DNA of 64,000 nucleotides, from contig NZ_FNAE01000004.1 in the NCBI RefSeq assembly GCF_900101755.1, forward strand, positions 248,001-312,000, written 5' to 3'. The stretch's first letter is position 1; the number at the start of each line of letters is the position of its first letter. The stretch is from Ectopseudomonas alcaliphila (GTDB lineage Bacteria > Pseudomonadota > Gammaproteobacteria > Pseudomonadales > Pseudomonadaceae). A program made the position numbers and the translations under genes. Below the pieces are notes generated by a model. The model was not told where the DNA came from, did not search any database, and saw only the letters and a list, made by a program, of their open reading frames with translations. This document shows positions 28,054-36,479 of the stretch, piece by piece.

Positions 28054-30795
28054 ATGACAGATCTTTCCCGCTCGCCAGGTTCTCCCTATATGCCGGCTAC
28101 TCCGGTGGAAGCGCGTTTCTATCGTCCGCCGTTGCCAGCAGGGCATATGCCGCGGCCGCGGTTGTGCGAGCGTCTCGAAGAGGGACTGCAGGGGCGCTTG
28201 CTGCTGGTCAGCGCGCCAGCCGGTTTTGGTAAAAGCTCGCTGGCCATCGAGTTTTGCGAACGCCTGCCCGAGCACTGGCATAGCCTCTGGCTAGGGCTGA
28301 GTGAGCGTGATCGTGACCCGGGGCGTTTTCTCGAGCGTTTACTGCAGGGGCTACAGCAGCTCTACCCTGGCCTTGGCGAGGAAGCGCTCGGGCTGCTGAA
28401 GATGCGTCAGCGCCACCAACCCTTTGCTTTCGAGCAGTGGCTCGACGGTTTGCTCGATGAACTGACCCAACAACTCGATGATGGTCAGCCGCTGTTGCTG
28501 GTATTGGATGATTATCATCTGGCGCAGGGCCCTGTGCTTGATCGCTGTCTGCAGTTCTTCCTCAATCATCTGCCTCCCGGCGTTCTTTTACTGGTCACCA
28601 GTCGCCAGCGACCGGACTGGCATCTGGCGCGTCTGCGCCTGTCGCGACAGCTGCTCGAACTCAACGAACAGGATCTGCGCCTGACGGCTGCCGAGCTGGA
28701 CGCATTGTTGGCGAGCCAGGGCGCGCGCCTCGAGCAGCAGCAGGTCAGCGGGATTCTGCAGCGCAGCGAGGGCTGGATCGCTGGTTTGCGTCTCTGGCTG
28801 TTGGCTGTCGAGGAGTTGGCGGAAGCAGGCGAGGGGTTGCAGCTGCACGGCGGCGAAGGGCTGATTCGTGAATACCTGCTCGAAGAGGTCATCGAGCGGC
28901 AGCCTGTCGAAGTGCAACAGTTTCTCTACGATACCGCCTGTATGGAGCGCTTCTGCGCTGAACTGTGCGATGCGGTTCGTGACAGCCATGACAGCGCCGC
29001 GATCATTCGTCATTTGCAGGCCAATCAGGTGTTTCTGGTGCCGCTCGACGAGCAGGGGCGCTGGTTTCGCTATCACCACCTGTTTTCCGATCTGCTCAAT
29101 GCGCGCCCCGCCGAGGAGTTGAGTCGCTCGCACGGCAGCACCCATCTGCGTGCCTGTCGCTGGTTCGCTGCACAGGGGATGCTGGATGCCTCCATCGAAC
29201 AGGCGTTGCTGGCAGGGCAGGCCGACGTGGCCGCCAGCCTGGTGCAGAACCTTTCCGAGGAGCAGATGCTGGCGGAACAGAACATCGCCATGCTGCTGCG
29301 CTGGAAAACCAATCTGCCGGACGATCTGCTGGCCAGCACACCACGACTGATCATGCTCTATGGCTGGGCGCTGGCGTTGGCCTGCCAGCTGGATGCCGCA
29401 CAAGAGCTGCTTGATCAGCTCGGGCGCTTCCTGCCGGCTGCCGAGCCTGCCGCCCAGCGCAGCCTGCTGGCGCAATGGCAGGCGCTCGATGGGGTCATCG
29501 CCCGTGGCCGTGGCGATGGCGCCCGTGCCGAGCAGCAATGTAGCGAGGCCTTGGCCGGGTTACCGGCGGAGCGTTATGGCCCACATTTCATGTGCCTGTC
29601 GGCGTTGTCCAACCTGGCCATGGTGCGTGGCGATCTGTGGCGTGCGCGTGGGCTGAACCGCGACGCCCTGGAGCTGGCGCAGCGTATCGACAACCCTCTG
29701 CTCGAGGCGCTTGCCCACTATGAGCGCGCCCGCGTGTTGCAGGCGCGTGGTGAGGTGCTGCGCGCGCAGGAGGAGGTGCATCAGGGATTGCTGCTGGTGC
29801 AGCGTCTGCCTGCACAGCGGAGTTACTCGGTGCGGGCGCGGTTGACGATTTATGAGGGCTATCTGCTCAGCCTGCGCCTGCAGCCGGAGGCCGTGGAGCG
29901 TTTACGGGCGGGTATTGCCGAAGCCAGGGCTTGTCGTGACGTCGGTGCGTTGATTGGGTATTGCGTGCTGGCCAGCCTGGAAGGGCGTGATGGACGGCCA
30001 GCCGAGGCGTTTGCGCTGCTTGGCGAGGCCGAGCGCCTGATGCATGTCTGGGATGTGCCGGCGATCTACTACCTGGCGATGATCACGCTGATCAAGTGTG
30101 AGCTGTGGCTGCGGCAAGGACAGGTCGAGTTGGCTGCCGCCTGGCTACCTCAGTTGGCGGAAACCTATGGTGAGCAGGGGCGGGCGCTGGCGCCGGAGTT
30201 TCACCCGCAACTGGCGTTGCATATCGATCTGCAGCAGGCGGCTCTGGAGCGCCTGCAGGGCGGGCTGGAGCATGCAGAGCGTCGTCTGCGTGCGTTGCAA
30301 CAGCGTGCGCAGGGGCTGGGTGGTCAACTGGTCGCTCTGGCGGCGCAGGCGCAGCTCGCTCAGTTACTGAAGCAGACTGGGCGAGAGCGGGAGGCGCAGC
30401 AGCAGCTCGATAGTTGCCTGGATCTCGCTCAGGGCGGTGCGCTGCTACCTTTCATCGAGCTGTTGCAGCATCAGCCGCGGTGGCTGCGCGAGCGCCTGCA
30501 GTTGCGTTCGGCGTGTCCGCTGCGCGACGCGCTGCTCGCCCAGTTGCCGGACAGTCGGGATTCGGACGTGGAGGAGGTAGTAGATGAGACCAGCTTGGCG
30601 GAAAAGCTCAGCAGCCGCGAGTTGGCCGTGCTGCAGTTGATCGCGCGCGGCTGTTCCAATCAGGAGATCAGCGAGCGTCTGTTCATCTCCCTGCACACGG
30701 TCAAGACCCACGCCCGGCACATCAACAGCAAGCTCGGCGTCGAGCGGCGCACTCAGGCGGTTGCGCGGGCCAAGGGCCTCGGTCTACTGCGCTGA
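28054..30795 (+). CDS. MalT-like LuxR family transcriptional activator
   Basis: A 913-residue STAND-type regulator. The Walker A motif SAPAGFGKSS is at about residues 53-62 and a Walker B-like LLLVLDD near 146-152. A long helical TPR-like sensor follows, then a C-terminal LuxR HTH at about 850-910 (SNQEISERLFISLHTVKTHARHI). It probably responds to a ligand with ATP and activates the nearby lipid genes. The start at 28054 has only a weak AATAGG. The frame is open upstream into the DUF1329 gene, but no conserved residues lie there. Confidence 0.9.
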   Translation: MTDLSRSPGSPYMPATPVEARFYRPPLPAGHMPRPRLCERLEEGLQGRLLLVSAPAGFGKSSLAIEFCERLPEHWHSLWLGLSERDRDPGRFLERLLQGLQQLYPGLGEEALGLLKMRQRHQPFAFEQWLDGLLDELTQQLDDGQPLLLVLDDYHLAQGPVLDRCLQFFLNHLPPGVLLLVTSRQRPDWHLARLRLSRQLLELNEQDLRLTAAELDALLASQGARLEQQQVSGILQRSEGWIAGLRLWLLAVEELAEAGEGLQLHGGEGLIREYLLEEVIERQPVEVQQFLYDTACMERFCAELCDAVRDSHDSAAIIRHLQANQVFLVPLDEQGRWFRYHHLFSDLLNARPAEELSRSHGSTHLRACRWFAAQGMLDASIEQALLAGQADVAASLVQNLSEEQMLAEQNIAMLLRWKTNLPDDLLASTPRLIMLYGWALALACQLDAAQELLDQLGRFLPAAEPAAQRSLLAQWQALDGVIARGRGDGARAEQQCSEALAGLPAERYGPHFMCLSALSNLAMVRGDLWRARGLNRDALELAQRIDNPLLEALAHYERARVLQARGEVLRAQEEVHQGLLLVQRLPAQRSYSVRARLTIYEGYLLSLRLQPEAVERLRAGIAEARACRDVGALIGYCVLASLEGRDGRPAEAFALLGEAERLMHVWDVPAIYYLAMITLIKCELWLRQGQVELAAAWLPQLAETYGEQGRALAPEFHPQLALHIDLQQAALERLQGGLEHAERRLRALQQRAQGLGGQLVALAAQAQLAQLLKQTGREREAQQQLDSCLDLAQGGALLPFIELLQHQPRWLRERLQLRSACPLRDALLAQLPDSRDSDVEEVVDETSLAEKLSSRELAVLQLIARGCSNQEISERLFISLHTVKTHARHINSKLGVERRTQAVARAKGLGLLR

Positions 30796-30932
30796 TCCGG
30801 GCATTGCAGGGCCAGCCTGGAGAACCTCGAGCAGCACCATGGCGGTGCTCGGCTCAACCTAGGTTGGGCAGTGTTTGGCGTCTACTCATGTTCTGATCAC
30901 GGATACCTACTGCAAGAATCGAGGTATCGCGC

Positions 30933-31874
30933 ATGTCTGCCAATAGACTGTTTTTGCAATCGCCGTTGGCTGTCGGCTTCGCCCGCCTGGGCTTCGGTTC
31001 TTTGCCGCTGGAGCGCCTGAAATCGCGTTATGGCAACGCGGCTCAGGGTTCCCGCTATGTCGAGATCGACGGTTTCAATGTTCATTACCGCGACGAAGGT
31101 AGCCGTGACAAGCCTGCGTTGGTGCTGATCCACGGTGTGGTCGCCTCTCTGCACACCTGGGATGGGTGGGTGCAGGCCTTCACCCCGCATTACCGCATCA
31201 TCCGCTTCGACGTTCCGGGCTTCGGCCTCACCGGTCCGGCGCGCGACGGCGTCTATTCGGTCGAGCGCATGATGGATGTGTTTGGCCAACTGCTCGATTA
31301 CCTGCAGGTGGACAAGGCGCATGTCGCCGGCAACTCCCTCGGTGGCTATATCGCCTGGAACTTCGCCCTGACGCAGCCGCAGCGCGTTGGCAAGCTGGTG
31401 CTGATCGACCCGGCCGGCTATCCGATGCACAAGGTGCCGTGGATGATCGCCGCCGCTGCGCTGCCCGGCGCTACTGTCGCCATGCCGATGTGGATGCCGC
31501 GCGCCTTGATCGCCCAAGGCATCAAGGAGGTGTACGGTGAGCCAGGGCGAATCAAGCCAGGCGTGGTCGACCGCTACTACGACCTGTCGCGGCGCCCAGG
31601 CAACCGCCGCGGCATGATGGATATCTTCCGTGTGCTGTTGAAGGTCAACAAGGAAGAGCTCCACACGACGCCAGAGCGGGTCGCGCTGATCAAGGTGCCT
31701 ACTCTGCTGATGTGGGGCGATCGCGATCGTTGGATCTCACCCAGGCACGTACCGTTGTGGCAGCGCGATTTGCCGGGCATTCAGGTCAAGGTCTACCCCG
31801 GTGTCGGGCACATTCCCATGGAAGAGATTCCCGAGCAGAGCGCCGCCGATGCAATGAAATTTCTGCTGGGTTGA
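30933..31874 (+). CDS. Alpha/beta hydrolase
   Basis: A 313-residue alpha/beta hydrolase. The oxyanion motif HGVVAS, nucleophile elbow GNSLGG (Ser), acid Asp in GDRD and His in VGHIPM are all visible, so a serine esterase or lipase-like catalytic triad is present. An N-terminal amphipathic stretch MSANRLFLQSPLAVGF lacks a clear cleavage site. Position behind the MalT-like regulator suggests ester cleavage as part of the lipid locus. The substrate is unknown. Confidence 0.88.
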   Translation: MSANRLFLQSPLAVGFARLGFGSLPLERLKSRYGNAAQGSRYVEIDGFNVHYRDEGSRDKPALVLIHGVVASLHTWDGWVQAFTPHYRIIRFDVPGFGLTGPARDGVYSVERMMDVFGQLLDYLQVDKAHVAGNSLGGYIAWNFALTQPQRVGKLVLIDPAGYPMHKVPWMIAAAALPGATVAMPMWMPRALIAQGIKEVYGEPGRIKPGVVDRYYDLSRRPGNRRGMMDIFRVLLKVNKEELHTTPERVALIKVPTLLMWGDRDRWISPRHVPLWQRDLPGIQVKVYPGVGHIPMEEIPEQSAADAMKFLLG

Positions 31875-31912
31875 ATGAGCGTTGGAAAGGCCCAGAGACA
31901 ATCCGGGCCACG

Positions 31913-31945
31913 AAACAAGCCCGGACAGATTCCGGGCTTGTTTGT
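31913..31945 (+). terminator. Terminator after the hydrolase gene
   Basis: ACAAGCCCGGA/TCCGGGCTTGT hairpin with a short T-run; lies between convergent genes. Confidence 0.85.
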
Positions 31946-31967
31946 ATTACGTGGCAGGTGCTGCGTT

Positions 31968-32813
31968 TCAGGCGGCTCCGGCCTGAGCCAGTGGGGTAGC
32001 GTCGAATTCCTCACGGGTGGCGTACAGCAGATCCAGGTTGTTGTGCTCCCAGGGATGGAAGCCGTCCTTGAAGAAGTCCAGATAAGTGCTGATCAGCGGG
32101 CGGAACACGCCTTCCTTGCCCCACATCCAGCGAATGCCGTCACGCCATACGCGCCAGTTCCACAGCAGGCCGTCGACCTTGAGCATGTGTGCCAGGCCAC
32201 GGGTGGTATCGAGCACGAAGAAAAAAGTGCCCATGAGCATTGCCCGCCGCAGCAGCTTGCGGCTGCCGCACACCTGGTTGTAAACGTCGAAGGCCACCGC
32301 CTTGTGCTCGGTCTCTTCGAGGGCGTGCCAACGCCACAGGCGAGCCAGGGTCGGATGAGCGTCGACCATGTACGCGTCATTTCTCAGCAGGCCATCGGCC
32401 ATGATCGCGGTAATGTGTTCCAGCGCTGCGGTTGCGGCCAACTGGCGTTGTGGCGAGAACTTCTTCTGGGTGTAGCGGATGCGCGTCCGGGCGCGTTTCT
32501 CGATGCGTTCGACGTCGTAACCCAGATCGCGCAGGCGCTGGCTGTACTCCAGATGTTCACGACTGTGATGGCCCTCCTGGCCGATGAAACCGCGAATCTG
32601 TTCATTGAGTACGGGGTCTTCGATGCGGTCGCGGAAGTGGCGCACCGAATCGATGAAAAAGCGCTCGCCGTCGGGAAACAACACCGACATGGCGTCGAAC
32701 AAATGGGTCTTGAAGGCGTCGCCGCCGTTCCAGTGACGCGGCAGCGGGTTGGGCAGATCGAAATCCATGTGTCTGGGACGAATCTGCAATCCTTCTGGTG
32801 TGGTGCTGGCCAT
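31968..32813 (-). CDS. Predicted metal-dependent hydrolase (ferritin-like diiron fold)
   Basis: A 281-residue protein of the PF10118-type family. It begins after an initial PRHMDFDLPN block and carries QEGHHSREHLEY and EETEHKAVAFD, which resemble diiron-binding EXXH patterns. The exact reaction is unknown, though such proteins are linked with lipid or fatty-acid metabolism in some bacteria. It is divergent from the AraC regulator, which may control it. The start codon is preceded by only a weak ribosome site. Confidence 0.82.
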   Translation of the reverse strand: MASTTPEGLQIRPRHMDFDLPNPLPRHWNGGDAFKTHLFDAMSVLFPDGERFFIDSVRHFRDRIEDPVLNEQIRGFIGQEGHHSREHLEYSQRLRDLGYDVERIEKRARTRIRYTQKKFSPQRQLAATAALEHITAIMADGLLRNDAYMVDAHPTLARLWRWHALEETEHKAVAFDVYNQVCGSRKLLRRAMLMGTFFFVLDTTRGLAHMLKVDGLLWNWRVWRDGIRWMWGKEGVFRPLISTYLDFFKDGFHPWEHNNLDLLYATREEFDATPLAQAGAA

Positions 32814-33025
32814 GAGAGCCCCATTGCGCTGTTTGACTGGACTCCACTATGGGCGTGATGCGCCGTGGAGCACAGGTTCGTAACAGCCAAGGTGACAGTC
32901 ATATCCGGCCATTGCGCTATTCCAGTAGAAAGTTGGGGCGGCGGCAGGGCAGCAAGCACAGATTTGCTGAGTTAAGGTTCGTCATCAGGAAGGTCATTTG
33001 CGGCCAGCCGTCGGAACAAAACACC

Positions 33026-34048
33026 ATGAAGCAAACCTTCAACTTCACCGCTGAACTGGTTCCCGTCGCCTACGCCGAGGCGTTGCTGGCGCTGGCCGAA
33101 GAGCTCGGTCTGGCGCGTGTCGAGTTGTTTGCCGCCGCGCGGGTACGTCCTGAAGTACTCGGCAGCCCCAATGGTCGATTGTCCTTTCTCGACTTTCACT
33201 CGCTGACGCAGGCCGCATTGGAGCGTTGCGGCGAACCGGCGCTGGGCCTGGTGCTGGGCCAGCGCCTGAACGTCTCCACCCACGGCATACTCGGCTACGC
33301 GGTGCTGTCCAGCGCCAATCTGGGCAAGGCGCTGCAGTTCGCCCTGAAGTACTACCGTGTGCTCGGCCTGGCTTTCGAGCTGGAGCTGGTGGACCGGGAT
33401 GACACGCTGGAGCTGCGTGCGGTCGAATCATTCCCCATGGGGTCGCAATCGCGTTTTGCCGCCGAAGGTCTGCTGACCAGCATCCACACCATCGCCCGCT
33501 TTCTCCTCGGCGAGGAACTGCAGGGGCTCGCCGTCGGCTTCGCGCATGCCGCGCCGGACTACGCCGAGCGCTATGCCGAGGTGTTCGGGGTGGCCGCGCA
33601 GTTCGAGCAGCCCTTTCACTGGCTGCGGTTGCCCCGCCACTACCTGCAACGGCCGATGGCGCTGGCCAACCCGGCCACGGTGCAGATGTGCGAGCAACAG
33701 TGCGAAGCGTTGCTGGCCAGCCTCGATGTGCAGGACGGCCTGCTCACGCGGGTGCGCCGATTGTTGCTGACACGTCCGGGCGACTTTCCTGATCTTGAAA
33801 GCGCCGCGAGCGCACTGCATACCAGCGGCCGCAGCCTGCGCCGGCACCTGGCGCAGATGGGCACCAGCTACCAGCAGGTACTCGATGAGGTACGCAAGCG
33901 CCTGGCCCTGCAGTACCTGACTACCACGCACCTGCCGTTGTATGAAATCGCCCAGTTGCTGGGCTTCAGCGACCCGTCCAACTTCCGCCGTGCATTCCGC
34001 AAGTGGACCGGTAAACTGCCCAGCGATTACAGAAACGAGGTTCCCTGA
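33026..34048 (+). CDS. AraC family transcriptional regulator
   Basis: A 340-residue regulator. The N-terminal two-thirds resemble the arabinose-binding-like PF12625 domain, with VSTHGILGYAVLSS; the C terminus is the AraC HTH pair (LAQMGTSYQQVLDEVRKRLA and FSDPSNFRRAFRKWTG). The start at 33026 has only a weak purine-rich stretch. It is divergent from the metal-dependent hydrolase at 31968-32813 and overlaps the following MBL gene by one base. Its inducer is unknown. Confidence 0.9.
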   Translation: MKQTFNFTAELVPVAYAEALLALAEELGLARVELFAAARVRPEVLGSPNGRLSFLDFHSLTQAALERCGEPALGLVLGQRLNVSTHGILGYAVLSSANLGKALQFALKYYRVLGLAFELELVDRDDTLELRAVESFPMGSQSRFAAEGLLTSIHTIARFLLGEELQGLAVGFAHAAPDYAERYAEVFGVAAQFEQPFHWLRLPRHYLQRPMALANPATVQMCEQQCEALLASLDVQDGLLTRVRRLLLTRPGDFPDLESAASALHTSGRSLRRHLAQMGTSYQQVLDEVRKRLALQYLTTTHLPLYEIAQLLGFSDPSNFRRAFRKWTGKLPSDYRNEVP

Positions 34049-34695
34049 TGAGCTCTGCCGAACGTCCTGCCCTGATCCGTGAAACCTTCCCCGTCGGCCC
34101 GCTGCAGTGCAACTGCACCATCATCGGCGACCCGATTACGAAGAAGGCCATCGTGGTCGATCCGGGTGGTAACCCCGATCTGATCATGGCGCGTCTGGAG
34201 GCGCATGGGCTCAAGGTTGTGAGCATCATCCACACCCATGCTCATCTCGATCACTTCCTCGCTTCGGGGCAGATGAAGGAGAAGACCGGCGCCACGCTGC
34301 ACCTGCACAAGGAGGATCAGTTCCTCTGGGACAATCTGGAGATGCAGTGCAGCATGTTCGGTGTGCCTTACACGCCCGTGCCGGCGCCGGATCGCTGGCT
34401 GGCCGATGACGAGGAGCTGGCTTGCGGCTGCGGCGTGGCCTTGCATACGCCTGGGCACACACCGGGCTCGATGAGTTTCTGGTTCGAGGACGCCAAGCTG
34501 CTGATCGCCGGTGACACGCTGTTCCGTCGCGGTATCGGCCGTACCGACCTGTGGGGCGGCGACTACGCCACTATCGAACGCTCGATCAGGCAGCGCCTGT
34601 ACAGCCTTGATGAGGATGCCACCGTGGTCACCGGGCATGGCCCGGATACCCGCCTGGGCGACGAAATGCGGGAGAACCCCTTTATTCGCGCCTGA
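34048..34695 (+). CDS. MBL-fold metallo-hydrolase (GloB/YcbL-like)
   Basis: A 215-residue metallo-beta-lactamase-fold hydrolase. THAHLDH is at residues 63-69, followed by further ligand motifs TPGHTPG and AGDTLFR and the terminal TGHGP. Similar proteins include glyoxalase II-like YcbL, which cleaves thioesters such as S-lactoylglutathione. ATG overlaps the AraC stop in TGATG, so translation is coupled to the regulator. The thioester substrate is inferred. Confidence 0.86.
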   Translation: MSSAERPALIRETFPVGPLQCNCTIIGDPITKKAIVVDPGGNPDLIMARLEAHGLKVVSIIHTHAHLDHFLASGQMKEKTGATLHLHKEDQFLWDNLEMQCSMFGVPYTPVPAPDRWLADDEELACGCGVALHTPGHTPGSMSFWFEDAKLLIAGDTLFRRGIGRTDLWGGDYATIERSIRQRLYSLDEDATVVTGHGPDTRLGDEMRENPFIRA

Positions 34696-34759
34696 CGGGG
34701 CACTAATGGCCGCGCCGGAACTCAAAGAGCCATCACCCACCGTTCATGGAGATTCCTTC

Positions 34760-35428
34760 ATGTTCCGCATTCCCCTGATTGCCCTGTGCTCTTCCGCGCT
34801 GCTGCTCGGCGGCTGCGCCTCGCAGAACCCCTATGATCAGAGCGCACCGAGTTCCAACCGCACCGCCACCTACGGTGGTATCGGTGCGTTGGCCGGCGCG
34901 GCTGCCGGCGCCTTGATCAATCACGACAACCGCGGCAAGGGCGCCTTGATTGGTGCTGCGGTGGCCGGTGCCGCAGCGGCAGGTTATGGCTACTACGCCG
35001 ACAAGCAGGAAGAAGAACTGCGTCGCAGCATGCAGGGCACCGGCGTCGAGGTGCAGCGCCAGGGCGATGTGATCCAGTTGATCATGCCGGGCAACATCAC
35101 CTTCGCCACCGACTCGGCGCAGATCGCCAGCAGCTTCTATCAGCCGCTGAACAACCTGGCCAATTCCTTCCGCCAGTACAACCAGAACAGCATCGAGGTG
35201 GTCGGTCATACCGACAGCACCGGTTCGCACAGTCACAACATGGGGCTGTCGCAGCGCCGTGCGCAGAGCGTGGCCGACTATCTGCTGGCGCAGGGTGTCG
35301 ACCCCAGCCGCTTGAGTACCCGTGGTATGGGCCCGGATCAGCCGGTGGCCAGCAACGCCACCGCCGAAGGCCGTGCGCAGAATCGCCGGGTCGAAGTAAC
35401 GCTGCGACCGCTGCCCGGTGTGCAGTAA
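34760..35428 (+). CDS. OmpA family lipoprotein, YiaD-like (first copy)
   Basis: A 222-residue lipoprotein: lipobox LLGGC with Cys19, a Gly/Ala-rich segment (ATYGGIGALAGAAAGAL) typical of glycine-zipper proteins, then a C-terminal OmpA domain that binds peptidoglycan ([10 protein letters not shown] and QNRRVEVTLRP). Start at 34760 follows GGAG. A close paralogue lies 142 bases downstream. A role in envelope attachment to peptidoglycan is likely. Confidence 0.9.
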   Translation: MFRIPLIALCSSALLLGGCASQNPYDQSAPSSNRTATYGGIGALAGAAAGALINHDNRGKGALIGAAVAGAAAAGYGYYADKQEEELRRSMQGTGVEVQRQGDVIQLIMPGNITFATDSAQIASSFYQPLNNLANSFRQYNQNSIEVVGHTDSTGSHSHNMGLSQRRAQSVADYLLAQGVDPSRLSTRGMGPDQPVASNATAEGRAQNRRVEVTLRPLPGVQ

Positions 35429-35570
35429 GGTACGTATCGGGCCGATCTGCTCTGCTTCGCAGTTCTGAGATCCCCAGGCTGATAAGCTTGGGCGGAACTT
35501 CACCGCGTCTTGGCGGCTCGAAGGCTGCGGCATGTCTGCCCGATACCAGAAGAAATCCTAAGGAAATGTT

Positions 35571-36227
35571 ATGAAGACCAGGCGTAATCTGATCGCAGCC
35601 ACTGCGCTCATGGCCTTGCTGGCCGGCTGTACCACCAACCCCTATACCGGCGAGAGCCAGGCCGGCAAAGCCGGTATCTATGGTGGTATCGGCGCAGCGA
35701 CCGGTGCCGTGATCGGTGCTGCGACTTCGAGCAAGAAAGACCGCGGCAAGGGCGCGCTGATTGGTGCGGCCGTCGGTGGTGCTGCCGGTGGCGGTTACGG
35801 CTATTACGTCGATACCCAGGAGGCCAAGCTGCGCCAGACCCTGCAGGGCACTGGCGTGCAGGTGCAACGCAATGGCGATGATCTGAAGCTGATCATGCCG
35901 GGCAACATCACCTTCGCCAGCAACTCGGCAGATATCTCCAGCAGTTTCTACCCGACGCTCAATTCGTTGGTGCTGGTGTTCAAGGAGTTCAACAAGAACG
36001 GCGTGAACATCGTCGGTCATACCGACAGCACCGGTTCGCAGGAGCTGAACCAGAGCCTGTCGCAGCGTCGCGCACAGAGTGTGGCCAACTACCTGACCGC
36101 CAACGGTGTACCGGGTCAGCGCATCTCCGCATACGGTGCAGGCCCTAGCCAGCCGATTGCCAGCAACGCTACCGATGCGGGTCGTGCGCAGAACCGTCGT
36201 GTCGAGATCAACCTGCGTCCGCTCTAA
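35571..36227 (+). CDS. OmpA family lipoprotein, YiaD-like (second copy)
   Basis: A 218-residue paralogue of the preceding gene with the same layout: lipobox LLAGC (Cys20), glycine-zipper stretch, [12 protein letters not shown], and OmpA domain ([22 protein letters not shown]). Shared blocks such as [10 protein letters not shown] are near-identical, showing tandem duplication. A terminator follows at 36247-36272. The two copies may differ in expression, since the 142-base gap between them could hold a promoter. Confidence 0.9.
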   Translation: MKTRRNLIAATALMALLAGCTTNPYTGESQAGKAGIYGGIGAATGAVIGAATSSKKDRGKGALIGAAVGGAAGGGYGYYVDTQEAKLRQTLQGTGVQVQRNGDDLKLIMPGNITFASNSADISSSFYPTLNSLVLVFKEFNKNGVNIVGHTDSTGSQELNQSLSQRRAQSVANYLTANGVPGQRISAYGAGPSQPIASNATDAGRAQNRRVEINLRPL

Positions 36228-36246
36228 GGCCTCGCCGCGTTGAATG

Positions 36247-36272
36247 AAAGCCTCCCGATGGGAGGCTTTTTT
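36247..36272 (+). terminator. Terminator after the second OmpA-like gene
   Basis: AAAGCCTCCC/GGGAGGCTTT hairpin with TTTTTT. Confidence 0.88.
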
Positions 36273-36479
36273 ATGCCCGCTTGTCGCATGCAGTCACCTC
36301 TGCATCCATTTCGACGACGATGTGACGGGCGTTTCCGGCCATGTTCGTGACCGCCCGTCGTGTGCCTTCTGGCAAAAGGCCACTGATTCAAATCCTGACT
36401 AGAATGCTTGCTGTGGTTCTGTGATGTCCGCGTGCGGATATACCGTGCGCGTTGGTTCTGGATGACCGAAGGAGAGCGA

